Assembly (NCBI GenBank): GCA_019925105.1
Contig: JAHGAU010000019.1
Coordinates: 744,001-808,000 of the forward strand
Length of the DNA stretch: 64,000 nucleotides
Direction of reading: 5' to 3'
DNA from: Niebla homalea
Lineage: Eukaryota > Ascomycota > Lecanoromycetes > Lecanorales > Ramalinaceae
The notes under the pieces are model-generated. The model ran no database searches. It was given only the letters and a program-made list of their open reading frames with translations, and was not told the origin of the DNA. Positions 49,437 through 62,240 of this stretch are shown here, piece after piece; within the stretch, counting starts at the first letter, position 1, and the number at the start of each line of letters is the position of its first letter. A program made the translations under genes and the position numbers.

Positions 49437-50370
49437 TATATAAACTATAAAATAAGGATATTCTCCTTAATATAACCTTATTAAAAATAAAAAAAAATTT
49501 TAAAAATTAAAAGGATAAACCAATAAAAAAGGATATAAAACGGTAAAGATATTAAGGTAATTATTTACTATTACGGTAAACGGGATATACTTAATAAAGT
49601 TTATAAGAAAAAAAGGGGAGGCTACCTTAAAACGGATAAAAAGGGAAAATACGGTCCTTTATTTTGGGCTAAAGATCATTAACTATAGTCTTCCCCCCGT
49701 AATAAAAAAACTAAATGCCGTTAACCGGATAAAGAAGTACTTTACGGTTATTTTAAATATAATATTAATAAGGATATATAATAATATCCTTAATAAGGGG
49801 GTAATAAAGGGTAAATCCCTTAAATTAATAAGGTTATAAAACTGAACGGCGGATATTTATTAATACTTTAAATATTAAAAGTATAAATATATTATTACGA
49901 AGTATTTTAATAATATAAAGTATATAATATACGTTAAAGGGTATAATATATATAAATATACGGGCTTAATAATAAAAAGCTTAATAAAGAATACGCTGAA
50001 ATACGTAATATATAGGAATAATAATTATTTAACGTTAAACTTACGGTACTTAATAAGGGTTAAGGAAACTTAACGTAAAGAAACTAGGATAATAACTAAA
50101 ATTTAATATTATAATTTATATAAATTTAAACCGATAAAGTAATTAAAAATAATTTTAGGACGTAAATAAAGCCCGTTAAATAAAAAAAACAAAACGTAAT
50201 AACCAATAATATAAAAAAAAAGGAAATTTATAATAATATTAATCTTTAAGGCCGGCCGGCCGACCGGGATAATTATTATAATAAAAAAATTAAAATAAAT
50301 AATATTTAACCTTAAGGAGAGACCGTTTATATAAATAAAAGTTAATAAGGAGAACTTAATAAAAGTTAAC
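49437..50370 (+). pseudogene. L4a ORF1 remnant, second part with CCHC knuckles
   Basis: C-terminal half of L4a ORF1. Around 49870-50060 the spacing of Tyr and His codons fits two CCHC knuckles after RIP (compare L6 57886-58070). At 50250-50272 a palindromic GGCCGGCCGGCCGACC patch survives because it has no CpA or TpG to mutate. Confidence 0.65.
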
Positions 50371-52225
50371 ATATAATACGTTTATATTTTTAAGGGTAAT
50401 ATAATATAACGTATATAAAAAAATAATTAAAATTATAATATTAATATTTAAATTTTAGAAAAATAAAAGATATTAATATTATAACGATATAAAAGTTATT
50501 ATATAGTTTATACATATATTTTTTAATTAACCCGGGAAATAATTTTTATTTAACCTTTAAAGGAAACAAAAAATAAAAATATATTTCTTTATAAATAAAA
50601 GGTTAAATATAAATAATTAAGATATTATTTATTATAAAAGGAATTTATATATACTTTAAATTATATAAAAAGGAAATATTAAGGGAAACTTAAATATTTA
50701 TAATATATATAATCCGTTATTAATTAATAAAAAAAAGCCTTTTATAACCCTATTACTTAAGGATATTATAACCGTACCCAGCGAGTACCTTTTAATAAAA
50801 AACTTTAACCTTTAATATATTAAATAGAATAAAGAAAAGTATATAATTAATTATATTAAGTTTTAAAAGTTATTAATAATTATTATCCGGTCCGACCTTA
50901 TATTATTCACGTTAAAAAGGAGTATAATATAAAAAAATTAAAGATTTAGGATTACGATTAATTTAGCGTTTAACTTAAAAAATATTATTAATACGGTTAT
51001 TATATACGGGCTATAAGAGGACTTAAAATATAACTTAAATTATATACCAATACAGATAACCTTAAACTAGACCGTTAATATAACCCTATTACCACCAGTA
51101 AGGAGGGCGTAAAAGACGGTTAAGGAAGTAAAGGTTTATATAAAAATAAAGGAAACGGTAATATAGTTTATAGACCTCCTTTAATTAAATAAGAAAGACC
51201 GGATTAACTTTTTTATAAAGTAAATAATAAAAATACTAAATAAAATAATTAATAAAATAGTCCCTTTAATAAAGCCTTCTTAAAAAGCTAAAACCTATTA
51301 AAATAAAAAATATATAACCGCAATTATAAAAGCGAAAAGGCTAATTAAATAAGCTTTTAAATATAAAAATCAAAAAATACTTAGTTAATTAAAGGTTGCT
51401 TAAGAAGAAAAAGAAAAAATTATTAAGAAAATTAAATAAGTATACTTTCAGTCTATAATATATAATTTAACGGTTTTATTTTATATTAATTAAAAGTTAA
51501 CGAAATATAATAGGGAATAAAATAGGAAATTAAAGTTTATTTTTAAATTCCCGTTTTTTAAAAGACTTAATAATATATTAATTAATACCTTTAACGGTAA
51601 GATTAAGGCCCTTAAAAGAGCATTTTTCTCCCCTCCGTTAAAAGCTAACCTAAATAATATCGATAACGTTATATACCTAGATTTTATATTCATAAATAAA
51701 GTAATAATATAAAATATAATAACCAAAATAATTAATAAATTAAGGAAGGATAAAACCTTAAAATCAAATAGGATTCTTAATGGATTCTTATTAATAATAA
51801 CTTTACTATTTAAGAAGGTCTTTATTTGCCTTTTTTAAGTATGCCTTAACGTTTATTATTAATTACGTAAGTTTAAAAAATTTACAACAATTATCCTTAA
51901 GAAATTTATTAAGTTAAATTAATTTAAGGTAAAGTTTTATAAATTTATTATACTTTTTTATATATTAAAGAAAACCTTAAAAATAATAATGATAAAGATC
52001 TTTAATAATTATATAAAAAATTATGGACTTCTCCCCGATTAATAAATAAAAATAAAGAAAAATTAATTAATAAAAATAGCCCTTGATAGATTAGTTAATA
52101 AAGTATATATAATGTAAAGTTACGGAAAAAAATATATTATAAATCTTCTTTCTTTTAATATTATAAATATTTTTAATAAAAAAAATTATTAAAGGTTATT
52201 ATATAATTTAAAAAAAAAGGGGGAT
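50370..52225 (+). pseudogene. L4a ORF2 remnant, first part
   Basis: Endonuclease and the first half of the reverse transcriptase, interrupted by element B at GGGAT (52221-52225) and resumed at 54329-54830. The RT region near 51730-51780 (K-x-K-E-G-x-N-x-K-I-x-N-x-I) is heavily mutated. Confidence 0.7.
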
Positions 52226-52409
52226 TGTTATGTGCAAAGGCCACAGCCAAGCAATTTGCGGGCACTAACGCTTAATAAGGTATAGCGGGCTTAACGCTTG
52301 GTATGCGTACCTATATATTACTCCTGCATAATACTTATATAGATCATTATTTATATACTTACCACTTACTTTTACAAAATATTTACTTATTATTAACCGG
52401 TGTATAATA
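52226..52409 (+). repeat. Left LTR of element B
   Basis: The outer half is intact (GTGCAAAGGCCACAGCCAAG). The inner end is mutated (GTGTATAATA for GTGCATAACA). Confidence 0.93.
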
Positions 52410-54139
52410 AATAATAGTAATAACATAAGTTCTTCCATTCAGCAATTAATACAGAACTCTTAATTACTATACCCCTGCTTTCCAGTTCTTCTATTAAAGT
52501 GTTAAATATAATATCGCTTATTTAACGTCGATCCCTTTATTAATTATTCGATAAATTATTAATTTTATTTATCACTTAATCCTTACGATATTAAAGATAC
52601 GCGGGAAAGGCTTTTTTTTTAACTTTAGCTTTAATAGCTCCGGCATTAAGGTTGTTACCGTAGCAATAAGATTTCTTTTTTTTACCGAAGTAATTTAAAC
52701 TTTAATAATAAGTTAATAGTCTTTTATTAATAACGTTAAGTCCTTAATAAACCGCATAAATACTTTTAAGACCCGTTAAAAGTTATTAATATAATAACGA
52801 TAATACGAATTTTACTTAATTAATAAATTATTTAATTTAAAAAGAAAGAAGGATATATTATATACCCTAAAGACGTACGGCCCTTAATAAGTTTCTTAAA
52901 CCTTATATACCGTATAAACTTCTAAGATAAATTATTAACGTATTAAGGAAGTCGGCTATTTTAACGGTATTAATAACGTTTATAAATTCATTAATAAACT
53001 CTTTATTATTAACTTAATTAAGCTATTATCCTTAATCCTTAAAAACATTATTATATATTTTCTTAAAAATAATAAGAACTTCTTAAAAAAAACTTATAAT
53101 TAATAAACGTCTAAGCTTTATTCTATTACTTATAAAATACTTTAATAAGTTATTTCCTTGGTTTTTCTTAATTCTGAACTTAAAAAACGCTTTAATACCC
53201 CGGACAATTAGTTTTTAAAGTAATTAATACATATAAAGTATACCCGGAAAAACGTAATTAATTAAACGAGTATTATCGTTTTTATTGGGTAAGTAATAAT
53301 GCTTTACCACCGCATTAACGGCCAATATACTTAAAACTAGTCGATATAGTTGGCCTTCGACCGGTTTAAAAAGCCTTTTAAAAATACCCTATAAAGGCCG
53401 GTAAACGGTTTACTTAAGGATTTCGTCGATAACGTCCGTATACGGCAACCAGGCTAATATAAATAGTAATAATATTATGGTAAAACGAGACCTTAATATA
53501 ATAAAGAAATTATAAGATACGCCTAGCCACGTTAGGTTACCGGTAATTATAGGGCCAATAAAAGTAAATTTAAATAAAGCGATAAATACTACCCCGTTAA
53601 TAAAGCTGCTTATAAAGTACTCCTTATACCGGACCCCTTAAAGGTTTATTATTTACGTAATAATAATAATAGTACGGACCCTACCCTTAAGTCCAACGAT
53701 AAGACTAAACCTTTACTATAGGACGAATACGTCAGTATATACTGGGTGGATAACCAGGCCCACCTTTATAACGAAAAGGGTAATATATAATTATCGAATA
53801 ACCTATACTAGAATAATACCGTTATTATGGCCATTAAGAACTCTGGATACTTACCCGGTTAAATTACGGATATCACGGATTTAAGCGATTTAACATTCAG
53901 AAAATACTTAAATCCACGATTATTTCCCGGGTATATTACGGTAAATGCGGTTTTTTAACTGGTTTTTCGACTTTGTAGTTACTACACCCTCTTCCTACGT
54001 TATTACCACGTATTATTTCCACTTTTTCAATATCCTTAGCGTTGGATACACTTATTCTTTAGCCTTAGAGCCGCTTTCATTAATAAGGCCATCGATTTCG
54101 CCGTCGCTACATAAGCGTAGTATTTTTTTTTAATATATT
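52410..54139 (+). pseudogene. Internal region of element B, gag-like remnant without pol
   Basis: Starts with AATAATAGTAATAAC, also found just inside the LTR of D and likely near the primer-binding site. Plus-strand coding pieces can be followed. One at about 52990-53100 is helical (YKFINKLFIINLIKLLSLI). One at about 53395-53935 has mostly reversible stops and includes NGLLKDFVDNVR, then NDKTKPLL, then EYVSIYWVDNQAHLYNEKGN. That last stretch is not a motif I can name. No knuckle, protease, RT or integrase is seen. The most likely reading is a gag-like or otherwise single-ORF protein of a non-autonomous LTR element. Confidence 0.5.
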
Positions 54140-54323
54140 TATTATATATAAAGGCTATAGCCAAGCAATTTACAAGTACTAGCGCTTAATAAGGTATAGC
54201 GGACTTAACGCTTAACATGCGTACCTACATATTACTCCTACATAGCACTTACATAGATCATCATTCATATACTTACCACCCACTTTTACAGTGCATTTAC
54301 TTATCACCAACCGGTGCATAACA
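54140..54323 (+). repeat. Right LTR of element B
   Basis: Inner start mutated (TATTATATATAAAGG), outer end intact (CATTTACTTATCACCAACCG then GTGCATAACA). Confidence 0.93.
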
Positions 54324-54836
54324 GGGATATTACCCTTCTTAATTAAATAAATGAAAAATTTCTTAAGTAATTAAGTTACGTTAATTAACTTAAGATAAAA
54401 AATAAGCTTAATAAAGTCCGATATAATAAAAATTCCTTAAGGATCGTTTATTTCTTTTATATTATTCTTATTCTTTAATAATTTATTAATTAAAAAACTT
54501 ATTAAATTAAAATAAAAAGTTTAAGCTAAAAACTTTATTAACGATATTTACCTTTTAACCTATAATATTTTTATATATATAAATTATTTAGAATTAAAAT
54601 AAGCTTATAAACTTTATTTTAAATAAATAAAAACTTATAAAATTTAATTTATATTATATAAATATAAGTTTATTTATATAATTAAGAGTTTAAAGCTATA
54701 TAATACAATAATTATAGTAAACTTAAATAAAATTATAATAAAGTTAAATATTAATATTAAAATCCTTAATTTTTCAATAAATAAAAAGCTTGATTAAAAG
54801 GATTATATAAAAAAGGTTTAAAATAAAAGTTAGGAA

Positions 54837-56486
54837 ATAGCGACGAACAACGGGACCCCAGAGGTCAGAAACGATATACGCGTATATAGCTTAAGTAATA
54901 GTGAGGACAATACCTTAAATATAATAAGCGGAAGTAAAATAATAATAAAAATAAAAAGGGAGGAAGGGCAAACGGTTTAAGTTAATAAAAACGGTAATAA
55001 GTCGTATAAATAATACGATAAATACGAGATAAAAAGGTTTTAAATTAAATAGAAAGCTTATAATTAATAAGATATACGTAAAAGAATACGTATAACGTAT
55101 AAAGATATTATTATAAAGGATAATAAATAAAAGGCGGAAGGGATAAGGATAATATATAGGGACGGATAAAGGGTAAACGGAGGCGTAAAAGGCCTTATTA
55201 AGTATATATAAACTAAGAAAAAGTTAAGTAAAAATAGGAAGATATTAAATAAATAAGAATAAACTATAAAAAAAAGTAATTATTAAATATATAAAGGAAA
55301 AGTAAAAAGGGAGGAAACGGTAAAAACGTTAAAAAGCCTCCTTATAATTATATAGAAAAATATTACGTTAAAGACTTAGCCTATATTATAAATCGGATTA
55401 TAAGGAGTAAAAGACTTTTACGTAAATACGGGGAAAAATTTAAGGGAATTAAAGAGGTTATACGGAGCTTAAGAGGCGGCAGTAAAAGCGTTAATAAATA
55501 AAAACGAAAGGAAATAAAAAGGATATATATAAAGTAAGGAAATAACGGGGGAGGCTTTAAAGAAAAAAGCGGGGATAAGTTAAGTAATAAAAGTTATAAA
55601 AATAACATTAATATTAACGGTAAAGGAAATAAAAATAGGGAAGAAAACGGTAATATTAAGGAAAATAAAGATAATAATTATATAACTATTAAGTAAGAAA
55701 AAAAGGAATATAACGGCGAAAATGAATTTATTATAATTAATAAAGGCATTTAAGGTTATAAGAAAGCTATTAATAAAATAGATTATTACAATATATAATA
55801 TAAATTATAAAGTAAGGATATTTTCCTCGATATAGCCTTATTAAAGGTAAGGAAGGAATTAAAAAAATCGAAGGGATAAACCGGTAAAAAAGGGTATAAA
55901 ACGGTAAAAGTATTAAGGTAATCCTTTATTATCGTAATAAATAAAATATATTTAATAAAGTTTATAAGGGAGGAAAGGGAAGTTATTTTAAGGTAAATAA
56001 AGAAAAAGAATATAATTTTCCACTTTAAGTTAAAGATCATTAATTATAGTTTCTTTTTTATAATAAAGAAATTAAATGCCTTTAATTATATAAAGAGATA
56101 CTTTACGGTTATTTTAAGCGTAACGTTAATAAGAATATATAACGATATTTTTAATAAAAAGGTAATAAAGGGTAAGTCCCTTAAATTAATAAAACCTTAA
56201 GATTAAATATCGGATATTTATTAATACTTTAAATATTAAAGGTATAAATATATTATTACGAGGTATTTTAATAATATAAAGTATATAATATATATTAAAA
56301 AGTATAATACGTATAAATACGTTAACTTAATAATAAAAAGCTTAACAAAGAACGTATTAAAATACGTAATATATAGTAATAATAATTACTTAGCGTAAAA
56401 CTTACGGTATATAGTAAAAATAAAGGAAACTTAATATAAAAAAATTAAAATAACGGTTAAAATTTAATATTATAACTTATATAAAT
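54837..56486 (+). pseudogene. L5 ORF1 remnant (start codon lost)
   Basis: Most of ORF1, with ATG changed to ATA. It runs into the CCHC region (about 56225-56410) and is interrupted by L6 just after it. The rest continues at 62274. Confidence 0.7.
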
Positions 56487-56500
56487 ACGATAAAAAGAGG

Positions 56501-58390
56501 ATGGCGACGAACAACGGGACCCCAGAGGTTAGAAACAATGCACGCGTATATAGCTTAAGTGATAGTAAGGACAGTACCTTAAATGCGATAAGCGGAAGCG
56601 GAATAATAAGGATAGAAGGGGAGGAAGGGTAAGCGGCCCAGGTTAATAGGAACAATAATAAATCGCATAAACAATACGATAAATACGAGATGGAAAAACC
56701 TTAAATTAAATAGGGAGCTTATAATTAATAAAATACGCGTAAAAAAACGTATATAATGCGTAAAAGTATTATTATAAAGGGTAATAAATAAAAAGCGGAG
56801 GGGATAAGGATAATACGCGGGGACGGATAAAGGGTAAGCGGAGGCGTAAAAGGCTTTATTAAATATATATAAATTAAAAGAAAACTAAATAAAAACAGGG
56901 AGATATTAAATAGATAGGAATAAGCTATAAAAAGAAATAATTACCGGATATATAAAAAAGAAATAAAAGGGGAAAAAGCGGTAAAAGTATTAAAAGGCCT
57001 CCTTATAATTATATAAAAAAATATTACGTTAAAGACCTAGCCGATATTATAAATCGGGTTACGGGAAATAAGAAACTTTTACGTAAAAACGGGGAAAGGT
57101 TTAAGGGAGTTAAAAAGGCTACGTAAAGCTTAAGGGGCGGTAGTAAAAGCGTTAATAAATAAAGGTAAAAAAAGATAAAAAAAATATATATAAAATAAAA
57201 AAGCGACGGGGGAAACTTTAAGGAAGGGAGCGGAAATAAGCTAAGTAATAAGGGCCGCGAGGGCGGCGTTAGCGTTAATAATAAAGGAAATAAAAACGGG
57301 GGAAAAGACGGTAATATTAAAGAAAGCAAGGATAATAATTATATAATTATTAAGCGAGAAAAAGAAAAATATAACGGCGAAAATAAACCCGTTATAATTA
57401 ATAAAAGCGTTTAAAATAACGGGAAAGTTATTAATAAAATAAATTATTACGGTACGTAAACTATAAAGCGGGGATATTTTCCTTAATATAGCCTTATTAA
57501 AGGTAAAGGAAAGGCTAAAGAAGTTAAAGAAATAAACCGATAAAAAAGGGTATAAGACGGTAAAGGTATTAAAGTAATCCTTCGTTATCGCGGTAAACGG
57601 GATATACTTAATAAAATTTACGGGGGAAAAAAAGGAAGTTACCTTAAGGCAGATAAAGAAGAAGAATACGGTTTTTTACCCTAGGCTAAAGATTATCGAT
57701 TATAGCCTCCCCGTTATAATAAAAAGGCCAAATACCTTTAATTATATAAAGAGATATTTTACGGTTATCTTAAGCATAACGTTAATAAGGATATACGATA
57801 ATATCCTTAATAAAAAGGTAATAAAGGGTAGGTTTTTAAGTTAATAAAACCTTAAAACCGGGCAGCGGATATTTATTAATATTTTAAATATTAAGGGTAC
57901 GGATATATTACTATAAGGTACCTTAATAATATAAAGTACGCGGTATATATTAAAGGGCATAATACGTATAAATATATTAACTTAATAATAAAAAACTTAA
58001 TGAAGAATACGTTAAAATATATAACGTATAATAATAATAGTTACTTAACGTAAGACTTACGGTATACAATAAGAATAAAAGAGACTTAACGTAAGGAAAT
58101 TAAAATAACGGTTAAAGTTTAACGTTATAACTTATATAAATTTAAACCAATAAAGTAATTAAAAATAATCTTAAGACGTAAACGGAACTTATTAAATAAA
58201 GAAAGGTAAAGCGTAATAATTAATAATATAAAGAAGAAAAAGCTTATAACGATATTAACCCTTAAAATTAATTATCCGATTAAGATTATTATTATAATAA
58301 AAAGATTAAAATAAATAACGTTTAACCTTAAGGAAAAATTATTTATATAAATAAAAGTTAATAAAAGGAACTTAATGGACGTTAATATTT
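56501..58390 (+). pseudogene. L6 ORF1 remnant: N-terminal charged region and CCHC knuckles
   Basis: Opens M-A-T-N-N-G-T-P-E-V-R-N-N-A-R-V-Y-S-L-S and stays open for about 46 codons, the longest start of any copy. The first stop is TAA near 56639. Near the end, 57886-58070, two zinc-knuckle-like patterns can be read, the first as KYAVYIKGHNTYKY for C-x2-C-x3/4-G-H-x4-C, the second as YITYNNNSYLT. ORF1 proteins of Tad-like LINEs bind element RNA in a particle that also carries ORF2. Start and knuckle are in different frames, so at least one indel lies between. Confidence 0.8.
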
Positions 58391-61300
58391 AATATATTTA
58401 CGTTTTTAAGGGTAATATAATATAACGTATATAAAGAAGTAATTAAAGTTATAATATTAATATTTAGATTTAAAAAGGTAAAGAATATTAATATTATAGT
58501 AATATAAGAGTTATTATATAGTCCGTATACTTACTTTTTAATTAACCCGGGAAATAATTTTTACTTAACCTTTAAGGATAATAAGACGATACGGATATAT
58601 TTCTTTATTAATAAGAAACTAAATATAAATAGTTAAAACGTTATTTATTACGGAAGGAACTTATATATATTCCGGATTATATAAGAGAAGGATATTAAAG
58701 ATACCCTGAATATTTATAATACGTATAATCCGTTACCGGCCAATAAAAAGGAACCCTTTATAATTTTATTACTTAAGGATATTATAACCGTACCTGGTAA
58801 ATATTTTTTAATAAAGGACTTTAATCTTTATTATATTTAATAGAATAAAGACGGTTATATAATTAATTATATTAAATTTAAGGAGTTATTAATAATTATT
58901 ATATAGTTTAATTTTACGTTATTAACGTTAAAAAAAACTATTATATAAGAAAGTTATAAACTTAAGATTATAATTAATTTAATATTCAGCTCGGAAGGTA
59001 TTATTAACTTAATTATAATATACGGACCCCGAAAAAACTTAAAATACGGTTCAGATTATATCCCGATATAAATAACCTTAAATTAATTTATCGACGTAAC
59101 TTTGTTTTTACCGTTTAAATAAGCGTAAAAAACGGTTAAGGAAGCCAAGATATTAATAAAGACAGTAGAAATAATATCTTAATTAACGGAGCGTTCCCGG
59201 CTTAATAATAAAGAATAAATTAACCGTTTTATAAAGTAAATAATAAAAGCTTTAAATAAAGTAATTAACGTTATAATCTTAATAATAAAACCGTCTTAAA
59301 GAGTTAAAATTTATTAAAATAAAAAGTATATAAAGGCGATTATAAAGGTAAAAGTACTTATAAAATAAGTTATTAAATATAAAAACCGGGAAACGTTTTA
59401 ACGGTTAAAAAAAGCTTAAAAAGAAAAGGAAAAAATTATTTAAAAGGTTAAATAAATATACTTCCGGATTATAATATATAACTTAATAGTTTCCTTTTAT
59501 AACGTTTAAAAGTTAATAAAATACGGTAAAAAATAAAGTAAAAAACCCAAATTTATCCCCAAGTTTCCACCCCTAAAAAGACCAGATAATACGGTAATAA
59601 ATACCTTTAACGGTAAAATTAAAACTTTTAAAAAAGCGTTCTTTCCCTTATTACCGGAAGCTAACCTAGTAGATATTAACGGTATAATATATCTTAAATT
59701 AATAATAATAAATAAAATAATAACCTAAGAAATAATAATTAAAACGATTAATAAACCGAAGAAGGATAAGGCCCCCGGACTTAACGGTATATTAAATAGG
59801 TTTTTATCTATAATAACGTTATTATTTAAAGAGGTTTTTATTTACTTATTTTAAGCTTATTTTAATATAGAATATTACCCCATAGATTTAAAGAGGTTAA
59901 AACGATTATCCTTAAGAAGCCGGTTAAGTTAGATTACTTAGAGATAAAGTTATATAAACCTATAATATTCCTTTATACGTTAAGGAAGGCTTTAAAGATA
60001 ATAATCGCGAAGATCTTAAGTAATTATATAAAAAGTATAAACTGCTTTTTAATTAATAAATAAAAATAAAAAGAAAACGGTTAATAAAAACGGCTTTTAA
60101 AGGCTTAATCAATAGCGTATATATAATATAAGGTTATGGGAAGAAGTACGTTACGAGTTTTCTTTCCTTAAATATTATAAAGGTATTTAATAAGGTAAAT
60201 TATTAAAGGTTACTATATAATTTACGGAAAAAGGGGATTTTATCTTTTTTTATAAATTAAATAAAGAATTTCTTAAGTAATTAAATAATATTAATTAATT
60301 TAAGACAGAAGATAAATATAATGGAGCCTACAATAATAAAGATTCCTTAAAGGTTATTTATCTTTTTAATTTTATTTTTATTCTTTAACGGCTTATTTAT
60401 TAAAGACTTAATAAAGTTAAAATAGAAAATTTAAATAAAAAGCTTTATTAATAATATTTACCTTTTAACTTATAATATGTTTATTTATATAAACTATTTA
60501 AAGTTAAAATAAACTTATAAAGTCTATTTATAATAAGTAAAGATATATAAAACCCAATTTACCCCGTATAAATATAAGCTTATTTATATAATAAAGAGCC
60601 CGAAACTATATAATATAATAACTATAATAAACTTAAATAATATAACGATAAAACCGGAAGTTAATATTAAGGTATTTAATTTATAAATCGATAAGAAATT
60701 AAACTAAAAAGATTATATAAAAAAATTTAAAAGAAAATAATTTCATAAAAAAAAGGCTTTATTTACCTTATGGCGTTAACGTAAGAAGTTATTTTATAAA
60801 AAACTAAAATTATTTATTAAGTAATTATAAAGTTTACAATAACGTACGTAATAATTATTTAATACGTACCTAAAAGCATACTTAAATATAAGAAAAAGCC
60901 CGTCCGGTAACTATAAAAGGTTTAAAACCGATACTTAAAAATAATAAATAAAGTATATAAAGTGACTCCCGTTCCGATATTAGAATCCGAGGTTTTTATA
61001 TTATTAATAAAGCTGGCCTTAAATTAAATAATCGCTTAAATAAGGCTTAAAAAAATATAAACTTAATTATATTAATAGGAAATAAACATATTTATTAAAA
61101 TTATAAAAAGCCTTAAATAAAAAAACGTAAAGAAACGGTACCTACCCCCTACGGAAGTTAAATTAGAGTAAGTTAAAAAAGAAGTTAACTTAATTTATAT
61201 TTAAGAAGTTAACATAGAAGTATATAAATTTTTACTTAAAGTAAAAATGGCAGAAAAAAAAAAAAAACTATAAAGGCGAAGTTAATAACGATTACCCTAT

Positions 61301-62030
61301 AAACCATAAAGAAGTAAATAAAGCGTTAATATAGATATAAAGAATTAATCCCTTAAGGGCGATAATACCCGGTATTAAATAACGATAAGGTTATTAATAA
61401 GTATTTTTAGCGTTACGGGATTATAAGGAAAGGCGATAACGTATTAATAATCCAACTCCGGATAAATAAAAATAGCTTAATTTACTTCCTTTTTATTATA
61501 TATACCGGTAACCGGATTAACGTTAACTATAAATATAGGTAATAAAAGTAAAACGCCATATATATATTAATCTCCTATTTATTATTTAAGGAGCTTAAAC
61601 CGGGATTAATTAAAAGGGTAAGGATTAACGATTATTATTAAATACTTATTAATAAAAAGGGTATTAAGGCGGCCGTTAAATTCATAATAATTACGGGCTT
61701 ATTACTATAATTTAACCTAACTAAAGAAATAAAGGAAATGGTCGAAGATTTAATTAAGAAACCTTACCGCCGACCCGGGGGTAAAAAGCAGCAGCGGAAA
61801 AACTATACTTAATAAGGGGCTAAAGAGGCTATAAATATTAAAGCGGCGTAAAAGGTAATACTATATCGGTTAATAAAATTATATAAATAAAATAGCAATA
61901 ATATACATATCGGTAAAGATATTTAATAATATAATCGGAATTCTGAAATTATAATATTAAATAGACCCGTAAAATAACGGAAAAGCAACAGGTTTAAAGG
62001 CAATCCTTAAGTGGATTTAATTATAATATT
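58390..62030 (+). pseudogene. L6 ORF2 remnant: APE-type endonuclease and LINE reverse transcriptase
   Basis: The endonuclease starts near 58403 (FLRVI-YNV, then INIIVI-E, for D-I-I-A-I-Q-E). The G-D-F-N box is at 58814-58825, reading K-D-F-N-L-Y-Y-I, where the family has G-D-F-N-L-H-H. The reverse transcriptase has KPKKDKAPGLNGI near 59755-59795 (canonical A-P-G-x-D-G-I), then HRFKEVKTIILKKP at 59881 and LYTLRKALKIIIAKILS to about 60020. The catalytic box at 60444-60455 is F-I-N-N. The frame changes twice. An RNase H domain, usual in Tad-like elements, cannot be shown in the last 1.4 kb. Confidence 0.88.
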
Positions 62031-62240
62031 ATAGGTTTTCTTAGAAAAAACGTATAAATAAATTCTTATTCTTTAAATAGCTATAAATGCTCTTAACCCT
62101 TAAGACGTGAGTAAAGGCTGGGTGGATACCGGTTTTTATTCCTAACGTTATAGATGTCGGGTTTTTTACGGTTATTAGTAAGGCCAAATGGCCGAGTGTT
62201 AGGGAACGCCGGAATTAGCTTAACTAGATCCGTAGTATAA

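Larger units (their letters stand above)
52226..54323 (+). mobile_element. Short LTR retroelement B, inserted in L4a
   Basis: Two 184-bp LTRs (52226-52409 and 54140-54323) start TGTTATG and end CATAACA, a perfect 7-bp inverted terminal repeat, with a perfect 5-bp duplication GGGAT (52221-52225 and 54324-54328). The internal part is 1.73 kb. It is the best preserved member of the family with A and D. Confidence 0.93.
42656..54830 (+). mobile_element. LINE L4a: Tad-like element split by L4b, element B and L5
   Basis: Starts at the ORF1 ATG (42656) with M-A-T-N-K-G-T-L-E-V. Its own segments are 42656-43611, 49437-52225 and 54329-54830, about 4.25 kb, matching L6 from its start to about 60745. 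Then L5 begins, and the remaining ~1.5 kb would lie beyond the window. The three joins are each proven by a host duplication or by continuity with L6. The endonuclease box at 50798-50809 reads K-N-F-N. Sequence left of the ATG cannot be assigned because the far duplication is off the window. Confidence 0.9.

Noticed and set aside
50109..50372. 87-codon minus-strand open frame
   Set aside because: Antisense to the end of L4a ORF1; no equivalent is kept in the other copies.
53945..54133. 62-codon open frame at the end of element B
   Set aside because: It overlaps the family-conserved 3' block and stops at the LTR. Elements A and D do not keep it open, so I treat it as chance.
57024..57329. 101-codon minus-strand open frame, the longest in the window
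   Set aside because: It is antisense to ORF1 of LINE L6, made of Leu, Pro and Phe from AAG/GGA-rich sequence. The sense strand is demonstrably the coding one.
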